A DNA stretch of 64,000 nucleotides from JACVRW01 sp963811055 (GCA_963811055.1 CAWEPQ010000019.1:620001-684000), one strand, 5' to 3'; positions 17,825-26,317 are shown, counted from the stretch's first letter. Numbers and translations are program-made. Notes: generated from the letters alone by a model not told the origin.

Positions 17825-18783
17825 GCCGGGCCGCCCGGTCGCAGGAGCGTCTTCGTGGCCGCGGCGGGCCCGTCGAGCAGGCCGAGGAAGGTTTCGACTC
17901 CTTCCGAGAGCGGTCGGCTCGCGACCCACTCGGCCTCGTCGAGCCGGCTCACCAGCCCCACTGCCGCGTGGAAGTCGCGTTCCAGGTACGCGAAGGTGCC
18001 GAGCACACGCTGCTCGTTCCGGATCAGCCCCTGGCCGTCGAAGCCCGCGGCTGGACCGTGCAGGCCGATCCACACGGTGGTACCGCCCGGCCGCAGCCGC
18101 GTGACACTGACGGCGCGGGTCGTCTCGCTGCCGACCGCGTCGAACACGACGTCGTGCTCGCCCTCGAGGGTGCCGCCGGTGACGGGTACTCCGATGGCCG
18201 CGGCTGTGGCGATCCGCTCGGCCGATGGGTCGGCGATAGCGACCTCCGTGACACCGGCGTCGAGTACCACCAGGGCCACGGCCAGGCCGAGCATGCCCGC
18301 GCCGATGATTCCCACGCGCGCGATCGCCGGGTCCTGGGCGAGCGCGAGTCGCCAGGCGTGTACGGCGTTCGCGAACGGCTCGATCAACGCGGCGCGGGCG
18401 AGGTCGGCGTCCGCGGGCAGAGCCACGAGTGAGCGCTCCGGGACGGCCACGCGCTCGGCGAAGCCGCCCGCTCGGTGGATCCCCATGAGCGCCCGGTGAC
18501 GGCACACGTTGCGAAGGCCCCTCAGGCAGAGATCGCAAGCGCCGCAGGCGATCAGCGGGTTGACCGCCACCGGCGCGCCGTCGTCCGTCAGGCGTCCGGC
18601 GAACTCGTGGCCCATGATCAGCGGGGGCACCCGGAACGGACTCTGGCTGCGAAAGCCCTCGAGCTCCGATCCGCAGATGCCCGCGGCGGCGACCTCGACC
18701 ACCACCTCACCTGGGCCCGGCTTGGGCTCGGGGACGTCCTGGAGCTCGAGGGTCAGTGGGGCCGAGTAGACGAGCGCCCGCAT
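17821..18783 (-). CDS. Zinc-dependent medium-chain dehydrogenase, paralogue 2
   Basis: A 320-aa paralogue of the dehydrogenase at 9450, with the same order of motifs: GICGSELEG, GHEFAG, the structural-zinc segment CGACDLCLRGLRNVC and GIIGAGMLG. The ATG at 18783 was chosen because it aligns with the paralogue (MRALVYSAPLTLEL against MQAIVYSAPLTLEL). It starts 13 bp after the D-threonine aldolase-like gene and overlaps IclR. Two near-identical enzymes in different transcription units suggest paired oxidations, or the same step under different regulators. Confidence 0.92.
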   Translation of the reverse strand: MRALVYSAPLTLELQDVPEPKPGPGEVVVEVAAAGICGSELEGFRSQSPFRVPPLIMGHEFAGRLTDDGAPVAVNPLIACGACDLCLRGLRNVCRHRALMGIHRAGGFAERVAVPERSLVALPADADLARAALIEPFANAVHAWRLALAQDPAIARVGIIGAGMLGLAVALVVLDAGVTEVAIADPSAERIATAAAIGVPVTGGTLEGEHDVVFDAVGSETTRAVSVTRLRPGGTTVWIGLHGPAAGFDGQGLIRNEQRVLGTFAYLERDFHAAVGLVSRLDEAEWVASRPLSEGVETFLGLLDGPAAATKTLLRPGGPA

Positions 18784-18796
18784 CAGGTGGACGTGC

Positions 18797-19876
18797 TCAT
18801 CGGAGTAGGCCGCGGGCGGCGATGGGCCAGATGTCCACGATCGTCCCATCTCGGTGGGCGACGACCTCGTTGTGCAGGTTCGTCGTGCCGCAGGCGTGGT
18901 TCGGGAGCACGGTCACGACGTCTCCCACCTGGGGCTGGACGGCACACGCCTCCACGTCGACGTACCCGTGCTCCTCGTTGAGGAGGTAGATCCGCGCCTC
19001 GGGGTGCTCGATCAGCTGACCCCAGCCGTCGAGGCCGGGAGCCGTGTCGCTCGTCAGAGCCTTGCTGCCCGCGTCGATGATCGCGCGCGTTGCCGTCGGG
19101 CGGCTCACGACCGTGGCCCGTACGTGCAGGGCGCAGTTCTCGACCGAGACGCTCCCGTCCGTCACGCACATCCTGTCTCCGTAGACGTAGGTCCCGGCCC
19201 GCAGCTCCGTGATGCTCGCGGCGCCGCGAGCCGCCTCCCAGCTCTCCTGAGGGGTGCCGCCGCAGCTCATCCAGCTGGGCTCGAGCCCGCGCGCCTGCGC
19301 CGCCTCCACCGCCGCCGCGAACCAGTCGTCGGTCTCGGGCAGCGTCGGATAGGTCATGAAGCCACGAAAGCTCAGTCCGGGCAGCGAGTCCGCGAGCGCG
19401 CCGAGCTCGGCCGCGGCATCCGGGGTCTGCACGCCCGTGCGCCCGTAGCCGGTGTCGCACTCCACGAGGAAGCCGGCCGACGCGCCGCGCTCGGCGAGCG
19501 CGCCCGACAACCCGCGCGCGACCGCCTCCGAGTCGCCGACGGCGGCCATGTCGAGCTCGCCGGCGAGCGCGGCGAAGCGGGCGGACTTGGCCGCGCCGAC
19601 TATCGGAAACGTGAGCAGGATGTCGCGAATGCCGGCCGCCGCCATCACCTCGGCTTCGCCGAGCTTCTGGCATGCGATGCCGGTGGCTCCGGCGCGGATC
19701 TGAAGGTGGGCGATCGCCGGCAGCTTGTGAGTCTTGATGTGCGGGCGTAGCCTGATGCGCGCTTCATCGCAGCGCGCCTGCATCCGAGTGATACTGCGCT
19801 CGACGAGGTCGAGATCGACCGTCAGCGCCGGGGTGTCCAACTCCAGGACCGACGATGCAAGCTCGGTCTGTCTCAT
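18797..19876 (-). CDS. D-threonine aldolase/D-serine dehydratase-like PLP enzyme
   Basis: A 359-aa fold-III PLP protein. The lysine region RPHIKTHK (43-50; Lys48 is the likely PLP ligand) opens the alanine-racemase-like barrel, with GITEL-type AASITELRAGTYVYGD later. The C-terminal domain has the metal pair in PNHACGTTN, as in D-serine dehydratase and D-threonine aldolase. These enzymes cleave or deaminate beta-hydroxy D-amino acids, including 3-hydroxyaspartate. Its start lies directly beside the palindrome at 19879-19896. A RidA gene, which hydrolyses reactive enamines made by such enzymes, is divergent. Confidence 0.88.
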   Translation of the reverse strand: MRQTELASSVLELDTPALTVDLDLVERSITRMQARCDEARIRLRPHIKTHKLPAIAHLQIRAGATGIACQKLGEAEVMAAAGIRDILLTFPIVGAAKSARFAALAGELDMAAVGDSEAVARGLSGALAERGASAGFLVECDTGYGRTGVQTPDAAAELGALADSLPGLSFRGFMTYPTLPETDDWFAAAVEAAQARGLEPSWMSCGGTPQESWEAARGAASITELRAGTYVYGDRMCVTDGSVSVENCALHVRATVVSRPTATRAIIDAGSKALTSDTAPGLDGWGQLIEHPEARIYLLNEEHGYVDVEACAVQPQVGDVVTVLPNHACGTTNLHNEVVAHRDGTIVDIWPIAARGLLR

Positions 19877-19878
19877 TC

Positions 19879-19896
19879 AGCGGAGTATATTCCGCT
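19879..19896. promoter_or_regulatory. 18-bp palindrome between divergent genes, probable operator
   Basis: AGCGGA-GTATAT-TCCGCT: two perfect 6-bp inverted arms around an AT-rich centre, set 2 bp upstream of the D-threonine aldolase-like start and 31 bp upstream of RidA. The centre could double as a -10 element. The IclR gene in the same operon is the likely reader. Confidence 0.65.
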
Positions 19897-19927
19897 CAAT
19901 GAAATTCGGCATCCGGGGGAACCCAAG

Positions 19928-20299
19928 ATGAAGGAGCGCATCGACGGGCTGACGCCGGCGGGGGCCTACTCGCCGGGCATAATCGCGGAGGGGAGGTTCC
20001 TGTTCGTGTCCGGGCAGGGACCCGTGCGCGATGGGGAGGCCGTGCGCGGCACGATCCAGGAGGAGACGCGGATCACGCTCGAGAACGTCGGCCTCGTGCT
20101 GCGAAACGCCGGGCTGAGCTTCGCCGACGTCACGCGCTGCGGTGTGTTCATCACCGACCCGGACCACTTCGCCGGGATGAACGAGGCCTACGGCGAGTTC
20201 TTCCCCGAGCCGTGGCCCGCCCGCACGACGGTCGTCACGCAGCTGGTCGGGGGCATCAAGGTCGAGATCGACTGCGTGGCGGTGGTGCCGCCGTCGTAG
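19928..20299 (+). CDS. RidA-family (YjgF/YER057c) imine/enamine deaminase
   Basis: A 123-aa RidA-like protein of normal length. PAGAYSPGIIAEGRFLFVSG opens the fold, with FADVTRCGVFITDPDHF and the end ARTTVVTQLV. The usual catalytic Arg position reads ARTTV, so it is conserved. RidA proteins form trimers in the cytoplasm and hydrolyse reactive 2-aminoacrylate or related imines, some as part of amino-acid or pyrimidine catabolism. The gene is divergent from the PLP enzyme that could make such intermediates. Its last 44 bp overlap the convergent FAA hydrolase. Confidence 0.92.
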   Translation: MKERIDGLTPAGAYSPGIIAEGRFLFVSGQGPVRDGEAVRGTIQEETRITLENVGLVLRNAGLSFADVTRCGVFITDPDHFAGMNEAYGEFFPEPWPARTTVVTQLVGGIKVEIDCVAVVPPS

Positions 20300-21110
20300 T
20301 CACCGGGTTCACGAGCTTGCCGATGCCTTCGATCTCGACCTCCACGACGTCGCCTGGACTCAGGTGACGGGGCGGCTGCATGAACTCCCCGCACCCCCAC
20401 GGGGTGCCGGTTAGAAGCACGTCGCCCGGATCGAGCGTGAAGCAGCGAGAGCAGAAGGCCACGAGCTCCGCCACCCCGAAGATCATGCTTGCCGTGTTCG
20501 AGTCCTGAACCAGGTCCCCGTTGACGCGAGTCGTGAGACGCAGGTCCTGAGGGTCGCCCAGCTCGTCGGCCGTGACCAGCCGGGGCCCCAGCGGGCAGAA
20601 CGTGTCGAGGCTTTTGCCACGGACCCACTGGCCGTCGCCGAACTGGAGGTCCCGTGCCGAGATGTCGTTGCCGACCGTGTATCCGAACACGTGGTCAAGG
20701 GCATCCGCGGTGGCCACGTCCTTGGCCGGTCGCGAGATGACCACGGCCAGCTCCACCTCCCAGTCCACCCGTTGCGTGAGCTCCGTGTCGATCTCGATGG
20801 GTGCTCCGTCCCCGATCACGCTGCTCGGGAACTTGGCGAAGATGAGCGGAGCCGTCGGCGCCTCCAACCCCGTTTCGCGCACATGGTCCAGGTAGTTCAG
20901 CCCGATCGCCACGATCTTTCCCGGTTGTAGGGGCGCCACGGGGGTCGCAGCCAGGGGATCGAGGGCGGTCGTGGACGCCTCGAGATCGCGGGGGTCTCCA
21001 TCGCGCAGCGCCTGTGCGAGGTCCTCGACGCCGTTGAGTGGGTACAGCCCGCCATCTTGCTCTACGACGACGCAACGAACGCCCTGTTGCTCGACGGTGG
21101 AGAACCGCAT
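20256..21110 (-). CDS. Fumarylacetoacetate hydrolase-family protein
   Basis: A 284-aa FAH-family hydrolase. The metal ligands are in DWEVELAVV (two Glu) and NDISARDLQ (Asp); GLNYLDHVRETG and TGTPWGCG are also typical. Relatives hydrolyse acylpyruvates or hydrate/decarboxylate 2-keto acids; several act on 2-keto-3-deoxy sugar acids. ATG at 21110 has an AGGGGG ribosome site 4 nt away, so the in-frame codon at 21155, inside the promoter, is rejected. The operator pair at 21121-21145 sits just upstream. The last 44 bp overlap RidA, so the Arg/Pro tail after KLVNPV may be untypical. Confidence 0.92.
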   Translation of the reverse strand: MRFSTVEQQGVRCVVVEQDGGLYPLNGVEDLAQALRDGDPRDLEASTTALDPLAATPVAPLQPGKIVAIGLNYLDHVRETGLEAPTAPLIFAKFPSSVIGDGAPIEIDTELTQRVDWEVELAVVISRPAKDVATADALDHVFGYTVGNDISARDLQFGDGQWVRGKSLDTFCPLGPRLVTADELGDPQDLRLTTRVNGDLVQDSNTASMIFGVAELVAFCSRCFTLDPGDVLLTGTPWGCGEFMQPPRHLSPGDVVEVEIEGIGKLVNPVTTTAAPPPRSRSRP

Positions 21111-21120
21111 AAGCCCCCTG

Positions 21121-21150
21121 TGGTAAGACCAATCCAGTCTGACCATTATA
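21121..21150 (-). promoter_or_regulatory. TATAAT box and two FadR-type operators before the FAA hydrolase
   Basis: On the minus strand a perfect TATAAT (21150-21145) is followed by TGGTCAGACTG (21145-21135) and TGGTCTTACCA (21131-21121), again 14 bp apart as at 12.0 kb. The pair covers the expected start point. The FadR paralogue gene lies directly upstream on the same strand. Confidence 0.75.
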
Positions 21151-21191
21151 TGCACCGCGGACGGTGCCGAGGTGGAGGCGACGCGGTCCCG

Positions 21192-21833
21192 CTATCTGAC
21201 CTGTGCGTGCGCTTCGTCGAGCGTGTCGCGGGCGATCGCGCGAGTGTCCTCGAGATGGCCGGCCATCGCGGCGGCGGCGTCTGCGCCGTCTGCGGCGGCG
21301 ACCGCGGTGTTGAGGTCGCGCATGTAGGCGAGTGTCTCTTGGCGTACCTCGAGGCTGGGGCTCGTGATGGCGCGAGACATTCTCATCAGCACGTCGAGGT
21401 TGTCGATGGTGTTGAGCAGCACCGTGTTGCCCGCCGCTTCGGCGAGCAGGCGATGGATTCTGCGGTCGATGGCTGTGAACGCCTCGGGATCCTCCAGCTC
21501 TTCGCCGAGCTCGGAGACGAGCTCGGCGAGCGCCTGCAACTGCTCCTCGCTGCGATTGGCGGCCGCCAGCTCCGCGGCAAGCGGCTCGAGCTGAAGCCGC
21601 ACGGCGAACACGGCATCGACGTCGATCGCGACGACGAACGTGCCGGCGCCGTGACGCTGATCGAGGACGCCGGCCTTCGCCAGCGTCCCGAGCGCTTCGC
21701 GGAGGGTCGGCCGCGACAGCGACAGCCGCTCGGCCAGCTGGCGCTCGGCCGGCAGCCGGTCTCCGGGCCAGTACCGGCCGCTGGCGATCATCGAAATGAT
21801 CGCCTGGGTCGCCCGCTCGACCGACGCAGCCAT
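21192..21833 (-). CDS. FadR-type GntR regulator (FCD domain), paralogue 2
   Basis: A 213-aa repressor closely similar to the one at 2723-3379. The sequence RYWPGDRLPAER and the helix RLSLSRPTLREALGTL are nearly the same. The FCD part has DRRIHRLLAEAAGN and AMAGHLED. The ATG at 21833 is an exact counterpart of the paralogue's start. It lies upstream of the operator pair and FAA hydrolase and divergent from the DUF6351 gene. Differences cluster in the FCD half, which would let the two paralogues answer different ligands at the same operators. Confidence 0.92.
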   Translation of the reverse strand: MAASVERATQAIISMIASGRYWPGDRLPAERQLAERLSLSRPTLREALGTLAKAGVLDQRHGAGTFVVAIDVDAVFAVRLQLEPLAAELAAANRSEEQLQALAELVSELGEELEDPEAFTAIDRRIHRLLAEAAGNTVLLNTIDNLDVLMRMSRAITSPSLEVRQETLAYMRDLNTAVAAADGADAAAAMAGHLEDTRAIARDTLDEAHAQVR

Positions 21834-21902
21834 GCGCCGAGCCTATCGCCCGTAATAAGGTTGCGCACGCAGCCAAGTGTCCTGTGAGGAGGAGGGTTTT
21901 CG

Positions 21903-24113
21903 ATGGTGCGTGTTGCGAGAGAGCGTTCTGCCCGCGCTGCGCTCGGCCTGATCGCGGCCGTCGTGAGCGTGGTGCTCGTCGTGGGTGGCGGTGACGCTTC
22001 CGCCCGGGGCTCCGAGCGCGGCGCCAATCCGACCATCAACGTCCTGTCCGGGCGTGCCGACCTCGTCAGCGGCGGCGACGCGCTGATCTCGATTCGCGGG
22101 CTGCGGTCTGCCCGGGGCTTTCGTGTCGAAGCTGGAGGCAAGGACCAGACATCGGCCTTCGAGCGCGGGCGCAGGGGGAAGGCCGTCGGCCTGATCCGTG
22201 GTCTTCCGCTCGGCCGGAGCTCCGTGAGCGTGCGTGCCGGGCGCCGCGGCGCGAAGCTGCGCGTCACCAACCATCCGATCGGGGGCCCGCTCTTCACGGG
22301 GCCACAGCTACAGCCGTGGAAGTGTCAGCCGACGGCGGTGGACGATCAGTGCAACCAGCCGCCCGCGTTCCAGTACCTCTACAAGTCGTCGAACCCGGCG
22401 AAGCCGGGCCTCCTCGCCTACGACCCGGGCAACCCGCCCGCCGACGTCGCGCCGACGACGACCGATGAGGGCGTGAGCGTCCCGTTCATCGTGCGGCTCG
22501 AGACCGGCTACATCGATCGCGACCAGTACCAGATCGCCACCCTCTTCCAGCCCGCCAAGTCGTGGAAGGCGGTCGCGCCCCAGCGCCAGTTCAATCACAA
22601 GCTGCTCATCACGCACGGCTTCGGGTGCGGCGCGGACCATCAGACCGGAACGGTGCCCTCGGTCCTGAACGAAGCGGCGCTCGCGCGCGGCTTCGCGGTC
22701 ATGGCCAACGTGCTCGACCACGCCGGCCACAACTGCAACCTCACCACCCAGGCCGAGTCGCTCGTGATGACGAAGGAGTACCTGATCGAGCGCTACGGGA
22801 CGCTTCGCTACACGATCGGGACCGGCTGCTCGGGCGGATCCCTGGCCGTGCAGTGGATCTCGAACGCCTACCCCGGGATCTACCAGGGGATCCTGCCCAC
22901 GTGCTCGTTCCCGGACGCGTGGAGCACCGCGACGCAGTTCCTCGACTACCACCTCACGCTGCACTACCTCGACACTCCGTCGAGCTGGGGCCAGGGTGTT
23001 ACGTGGACCGACCAGCAGATGGCTGACGTGCAGGGCCATCGTGCGATCACCAACTCGAGGGTCAGCGACGCGGCGCAGTTCCACGTGGTCATCCCAACCG
23101 ACCCGTGCGCGGGGATCACGGATCAGGAGCGCTACCACCCGGCCAACAACCCCGGCGGCGTGCGCTGCACGATCCAGGACGCGGCGATCAACGTGTTCGG
23201 TCCGCGCCTGCGCGCTTCCTGGGGCCCGCAGGAGAAGCAGCTCGGTAGGGGCTTCGCAGGCGTGCCAACCGACAACGTCGGAGTGCAGTACGGCCTGGGC
23301 GCTCTGCGCAGCGGCAAGATCAACGCCGCCCAGTTCGTGGACCTCAACGTGAAGATCGGTGGGCTCGATGCGGATGCCTCGCCCGTGGCGAACCGCATGA
23401 CAGCGGACAGGCCCGCCCTGGCCAACGCGTACCGCAGCGGGATGATCAACGAGACGAACAACCTCGACCGCACGGCGATCATCGACTGCCGTGGACCCGA
23501 CGAAGGCCTCTTCCACGACGCCTACCGGGCGTTCGCGCTGCGGGCGCGGCTCGACCGCGAGCACGGCGGCCACGCCAACCAGCTGATCTGGGAGGGCCCC
23601 ACGGTCATCCTCGGGGACACACGGTGCGAGCTGAACAGCATGGTGGCGATGGACCGCTGGCTCGCGGCCGTCGACAGCGACCATTCGAAGCGGCCGCTCG
23701 AGCGGAAGATCGTCCGCAACAAGCCCGCGGACCTCACCGACCGCTGCTACGACGGCACCGGTGTGAAGGTCTCGGACGCCCTCTGCCCGTCGGTGGTCCA
23801 CGTCTATGGCACGCCGCGAATGGTCGCCGGCGACGCGATCACGACGGACAAGAACAAGTGCAGGCTGAAGCCGCTCGACCGCGGCGACTACGGCGGCGTG
23901 AGCTTCACCGACGCACAGTGGTCAGCGCTCCGCAAGGCCTTCCCGGCCGGCGTGTGCGACTTCTCCAAGCGCGGCGTCGACCAGCAGCCGACGATCGCTT
24001 GGCAGACCTACCAGGACGCCCGCGGCAAGGTGATCTACGGCGGCCGGCCCATGGGAGCGCCGCCGAGGAGCGCTCCGATCAAGGTGAGCCGCCACGGCGG
24101 CTGGCGGCGCTAG
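21903..24113 (+). CDS. Secreted DUF6351-type alpha/beta hydrolase
   Basis: A 736-aa exported protein. An Arg-rich start is followed by a hydrophobic segment (about 13-30) ending near GGDASA, a Sec-type signal peptide. After an Ig-like stretch (about 40-125) comes a hydrolase domain: KLLITHGFGCG, then the nucleophile-elbow pattern GTGCSGGS near residue 308. The overall pattern matches the DUF6351 family, which is distantly tannase/feruloyl-esterase-like; function is not established. Six or more Cys suggest disulfides. ATG follows GGAGGAGG. No gene partner is evident. Confidence 0.8.
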   Translation: MVRVARERSARAALGLIAAVVSVVLVVGGGDASARGSERGANPTINVLSGRADLVSGGDALISIRGLRSARGFRVEAGGKDQTSAFERGRRGKAVGLIRGLPLGRSSVSVRAGRRGAKLRVTNHPIGGPLFTGPQLQPWKCQPTAVDDQCNQPPAFQYLYKSSNPAKPGLLAYDPGNPPADVAPTTTDEGVSVPFIVRLETGYIDRDQYQIATLFQPAKSWKAVAPQRQFNHKLLITHGFGCGADHQTGTVPSVLNEAALARGFAVMANVLDHAGHNCNLTTQAESLVMTKEYLIERYGTLRYTIGTGCSGGSLAVQWISNAYPGIYQGILPTCSFPDAWSTATQFLDYHLTLHYLDTPSSWGQGVTWTDQQMADVQGHRAITNSRVSDAAQFHVVIPTDPCAGITDQERYHPANNPGGVRCTIQDAAINVFGPRLRASWGPQEKQLGRGFAGVPTDNVGVQYGLGALRSGKINAAQFVDLNVKIGGLDADASPVANRMTADRPALANAYRSGMINETNNLDRTAIIDCRGPDEGLFHDAYRAFALRARLDREHGGHANQLIWEGPTVILGDTRCELNSMVAMDRWLAAVDSDHSKRPLERKIVRNKPADLTDRCYDGTGVKVSDALCPSVVHVYGTPRMVAGDAITTDKNKCRLKPLDRGDYGGVSFTDAQWSALRKAFPAGVCDFSKRGVDQQPTIAWQTYQDARGKVIYGGRPMGAPPRSAPIKVSRHGGWRR

Positions 24114-24117
24114 GCGT

Positions 24118-24979
24118 TCAGGCCCGCCCGATCGCCAGCAGCACCAGATTCGAGAACGTGACCGTGCCGTCGTCCGACGCCCTCTCTTTGACCGCGCCGA
24201 GGATCGCGTTCCAGACCGCATCCGGGTCATCTGGCGCGTGCTTCGCGATCATGCGCGACAAGGGGTGGGACTGTGTCCTTGACCATCGCGACGAAATCGT
24301 CGGCGGACTCCCACTGGAAGCTGACCTCGGTCTCCTCGACCTCGACGTCGGAGAACCCGCCGCCCTCGAGCAGTCCACCAAGGGCCTCCGGTGTCGGGCG
24401 CGAGAGCGGGCCGGGGGTTCCCGGCGGGGGCGGATCGACGCCGAGCGTGCGCATCGCCGTCCCCAGCGGAACCGCAATGAAGGGCACCCGCTCCGGCGGT
24501 CCCCACGAGCTGATCACCATCCTCGAACCCGGGACCAAGAAGCCCCGCACCCGGGCGGCCGCGGCTTCCGCCTCGGGCTCGAAGATGATCCCGAAGCGCG
24601 ATAGCGCCGCATCGAAGCTCTCGGGCGGGAAGTCCAGGCTGGCCGCCTCGGACTCGACGAACTCGAGGTTCTCGAGGCCGGCCGCCGCCGCGCGCTCACG
24701 GCCGTAGGCCAGCATCTCCGGAGAGATATCGGACGTCACGATCTTGCCCTCGGCTCCGGCCACAGCCGCCGCCGTGAGCGACGGCTCGCCGTAGCCCGCA
24801 GCCACGTCGAGCACCCGGCTCCCCGGCTCGACGCCGGCTAGCTCCACCATGCGCTTGCTGACGTGAGCGGTCGCGGCATCGATGAAATACGACCACTTGC
24901 GCCAGCCCTCGGCGCCTTTCTTCCACTGCTGCCGTTGCCCGTCGCGGAACTCGGCAGCGTTTACTGCCTGCGACTCCAT
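24118..24979 (-). pseudogene. Class I SAM-dependent methyltransferase, frameshifted
   Basis: The main frame (24227-24979, 250 aa) has motif I VLDVAAGYGEPS, TSDISPEMLAYGRERAA and the Asp-rich motif in FPPESFDAAL, typical of UbiE/COQ5-like methyltransferases. After FVAMVKDTVPP the frame turns to nonsense, while the +1 frame continues sensibly (LSRMIAKHAPDDPDA to VTFSNLVLLAIGRA) and stops at 24118. The break is in the GGGGTGGG run at about 24261-24269. Adding or removing one base restores about 286 aa. This is either a recent mutation or a sequencing error. The substrate is unknown. Confidence 0.8.
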
Positions 24980-25102
24980 GTCTCACCTCCGGGTTGGGCG
25001 CGTCCAACCATAAGCGAAGTCGCCCCGGTGACTGGGACACGTCCCGACTGCTGCGGGCCCGGCGCGATGCATGATCGCCGACTACGGCGAAGATCCGAAT
25101 CG

Positions 25103-25396
25103 CTACTTGCGGGCTTTGGCCCCGCGCTTCGCGGCGCGGCTACGTCGCGCTGCCTTCGCCTTTCGCGTGCGTGCGCCTTTTCGGGCAGCGGCCTTCCGCT
25201 CCCCGCGGCGAGACTGCTTCTTCAGCTCCGAGACGACGCTTTCGAGCCGTTCGACCGCTTCGCGGACCGGCTTCGGGGCCCGCTTCCCATCCGAGCCGAT
25301 CGCCGGCAGCGTGGCCAGCTCCCTAGCGACCTTCTTGCGCACGCCACTGTCCCGCATGCGTCCATAAAGCTTCTTGTTCGTCTTGACCTTCCCCAT
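25103..25396 (-). CDS. Small Lys/Arg/Ala-rich histone-tail-like protein
   Basis: A 97-aa very basic protein. The N-terminal ~60 residues (GKVKTNKKLYGRMRDSGVRKKV, then a charged helix VREAVERLESVVSELKKQ) may fold. The last ~35 are almost only K, R, A and G, like a histone H1 tail. ATG at 25396 has a GGAG ribosome site; a longer frame to 25486 is less likely. Nucleic-acid binding or chromosome compaction is plausible from composition only. The C-terminal repeats AARKG, KAARR, AAKRG are imperfect. Confidence 0.75.
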   Translation of the reverse strand: MGKVKTNKKLYGRMRDSGVRKKVARELATLPAIGSDGKRAPKPVREAVERLESVVSELKKQSRRGERKAAARKGARTRKAKAARRSRAAKRGAKARK

Positions 25397-25541
25397 CCGA
25401 TCCTTCTCCTCCGCTATCTCCGTTCCACCGACATACCCGCGGCGAGGCCGCTCAACCGAATCGCGTCTGCCGTTAGCGGTAGCCACGCACTAGGCGCGTA
25501 TCCGCTGACTAGATCGCCGTGGGCCGGGAAGGCGTACGTAA

Positions 25542-26306
25542 ATGGACCTGACTGGGCATACGGTGGTCTCGCCTGGGCGAACCGCGGAACGGCCGCCGCC
25601 TGGAGGAGGTGCTCGTGAAGAGAAAGCGACTCACATACGGCGGATCCGCGACGTGGAGAAGTTCGAGCCTGTGGGGGCCGGCGGGGCCCGGAAGGTCGCC
25701 GGATGCGCTGGACTTTCCTCCAGGCAGTCGACGAAGGAATGCCTTGGCGACCTCGACAGGAGGGTCGACGTTCTCGTGAACAACGCCGGCCGCTTCGCTG
25801 GCGGCCTCTTCGAGGAAGTGAACCTGGACGAGTACTACGAGTTGCTCCAGGTCAACGTGGCGGGCCTCGTGCACCTCACGCAGCGGCTGTTGCGGCCGAT
25901 GCTAAAACGTGACCACGGCAAGATCGTGAACAACGCCAGCATCGCCGGGTACGCGCACTTCCCCGGCGCGGTCGTCTACTCGGCCAGCAAGGCGGCGGTG
26001 GTCGGCTTCAGCGAGGCGCTGCGGCGCGAGCTATCGGAGAGCAACGTCACGGTCCTGCAGGTCGTGACGCCCGGCGTGGAGACGCGCATGCTCGAGCAGG
26101 TGCGCAGCGACTACGACGAGCACGTGGAGGACACGGCAAAGCTTGACGGGGTCGCCCCGGAGGACTGGGCGGAGAAGATCGTCGCCGCGATCGAGTCGGA
26201 CGAAAAGCTGCTGAACCCGGGCGGCGCGGAGCGGCTGGCGAAGCTCGCCTCGCGGGGACCGTCCGGGCTCCTGGACGCCGTCCTCGGACGCGCGTTCGAC
26301 CGCTGA
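25542..26306 (+). pseudogene. Short-chain dehydrogenase with destroyed nucleotide-binding N-terminus
   Basis: From residue about 75 on this is a clear SDR: VDVLVNNAGRF, IVNNASIAGY, VYSASKAAVVGF (Tyr-x3-Lys intact) and VVTPGVETRML. The start MDLTGHTVV is also SDR-like. Between them, the TGxxxGIG loop, first beta-alpha-beta unit and cofactor-specificity residues are replaced by low-sense Pro/Gly/Arg-rich sequence. That fits frameshifts plus a deletion in the first ~150 bp. Without the loop NAD(P) cannot bind in the normal way. A real divergent protein is possible but unlikely. Confidence 0.65.
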
Positions 26307-26317
26307 CGTATGAGCGT

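Noticed and set aside
17825..18538. Apparent dehydrogenase-IclR fusion of 510 aa
   Set aside because: The first 238 residues read the dehydrogenase gene in a wrong frame; IclR starts at 17824 with an ATGA overlap.
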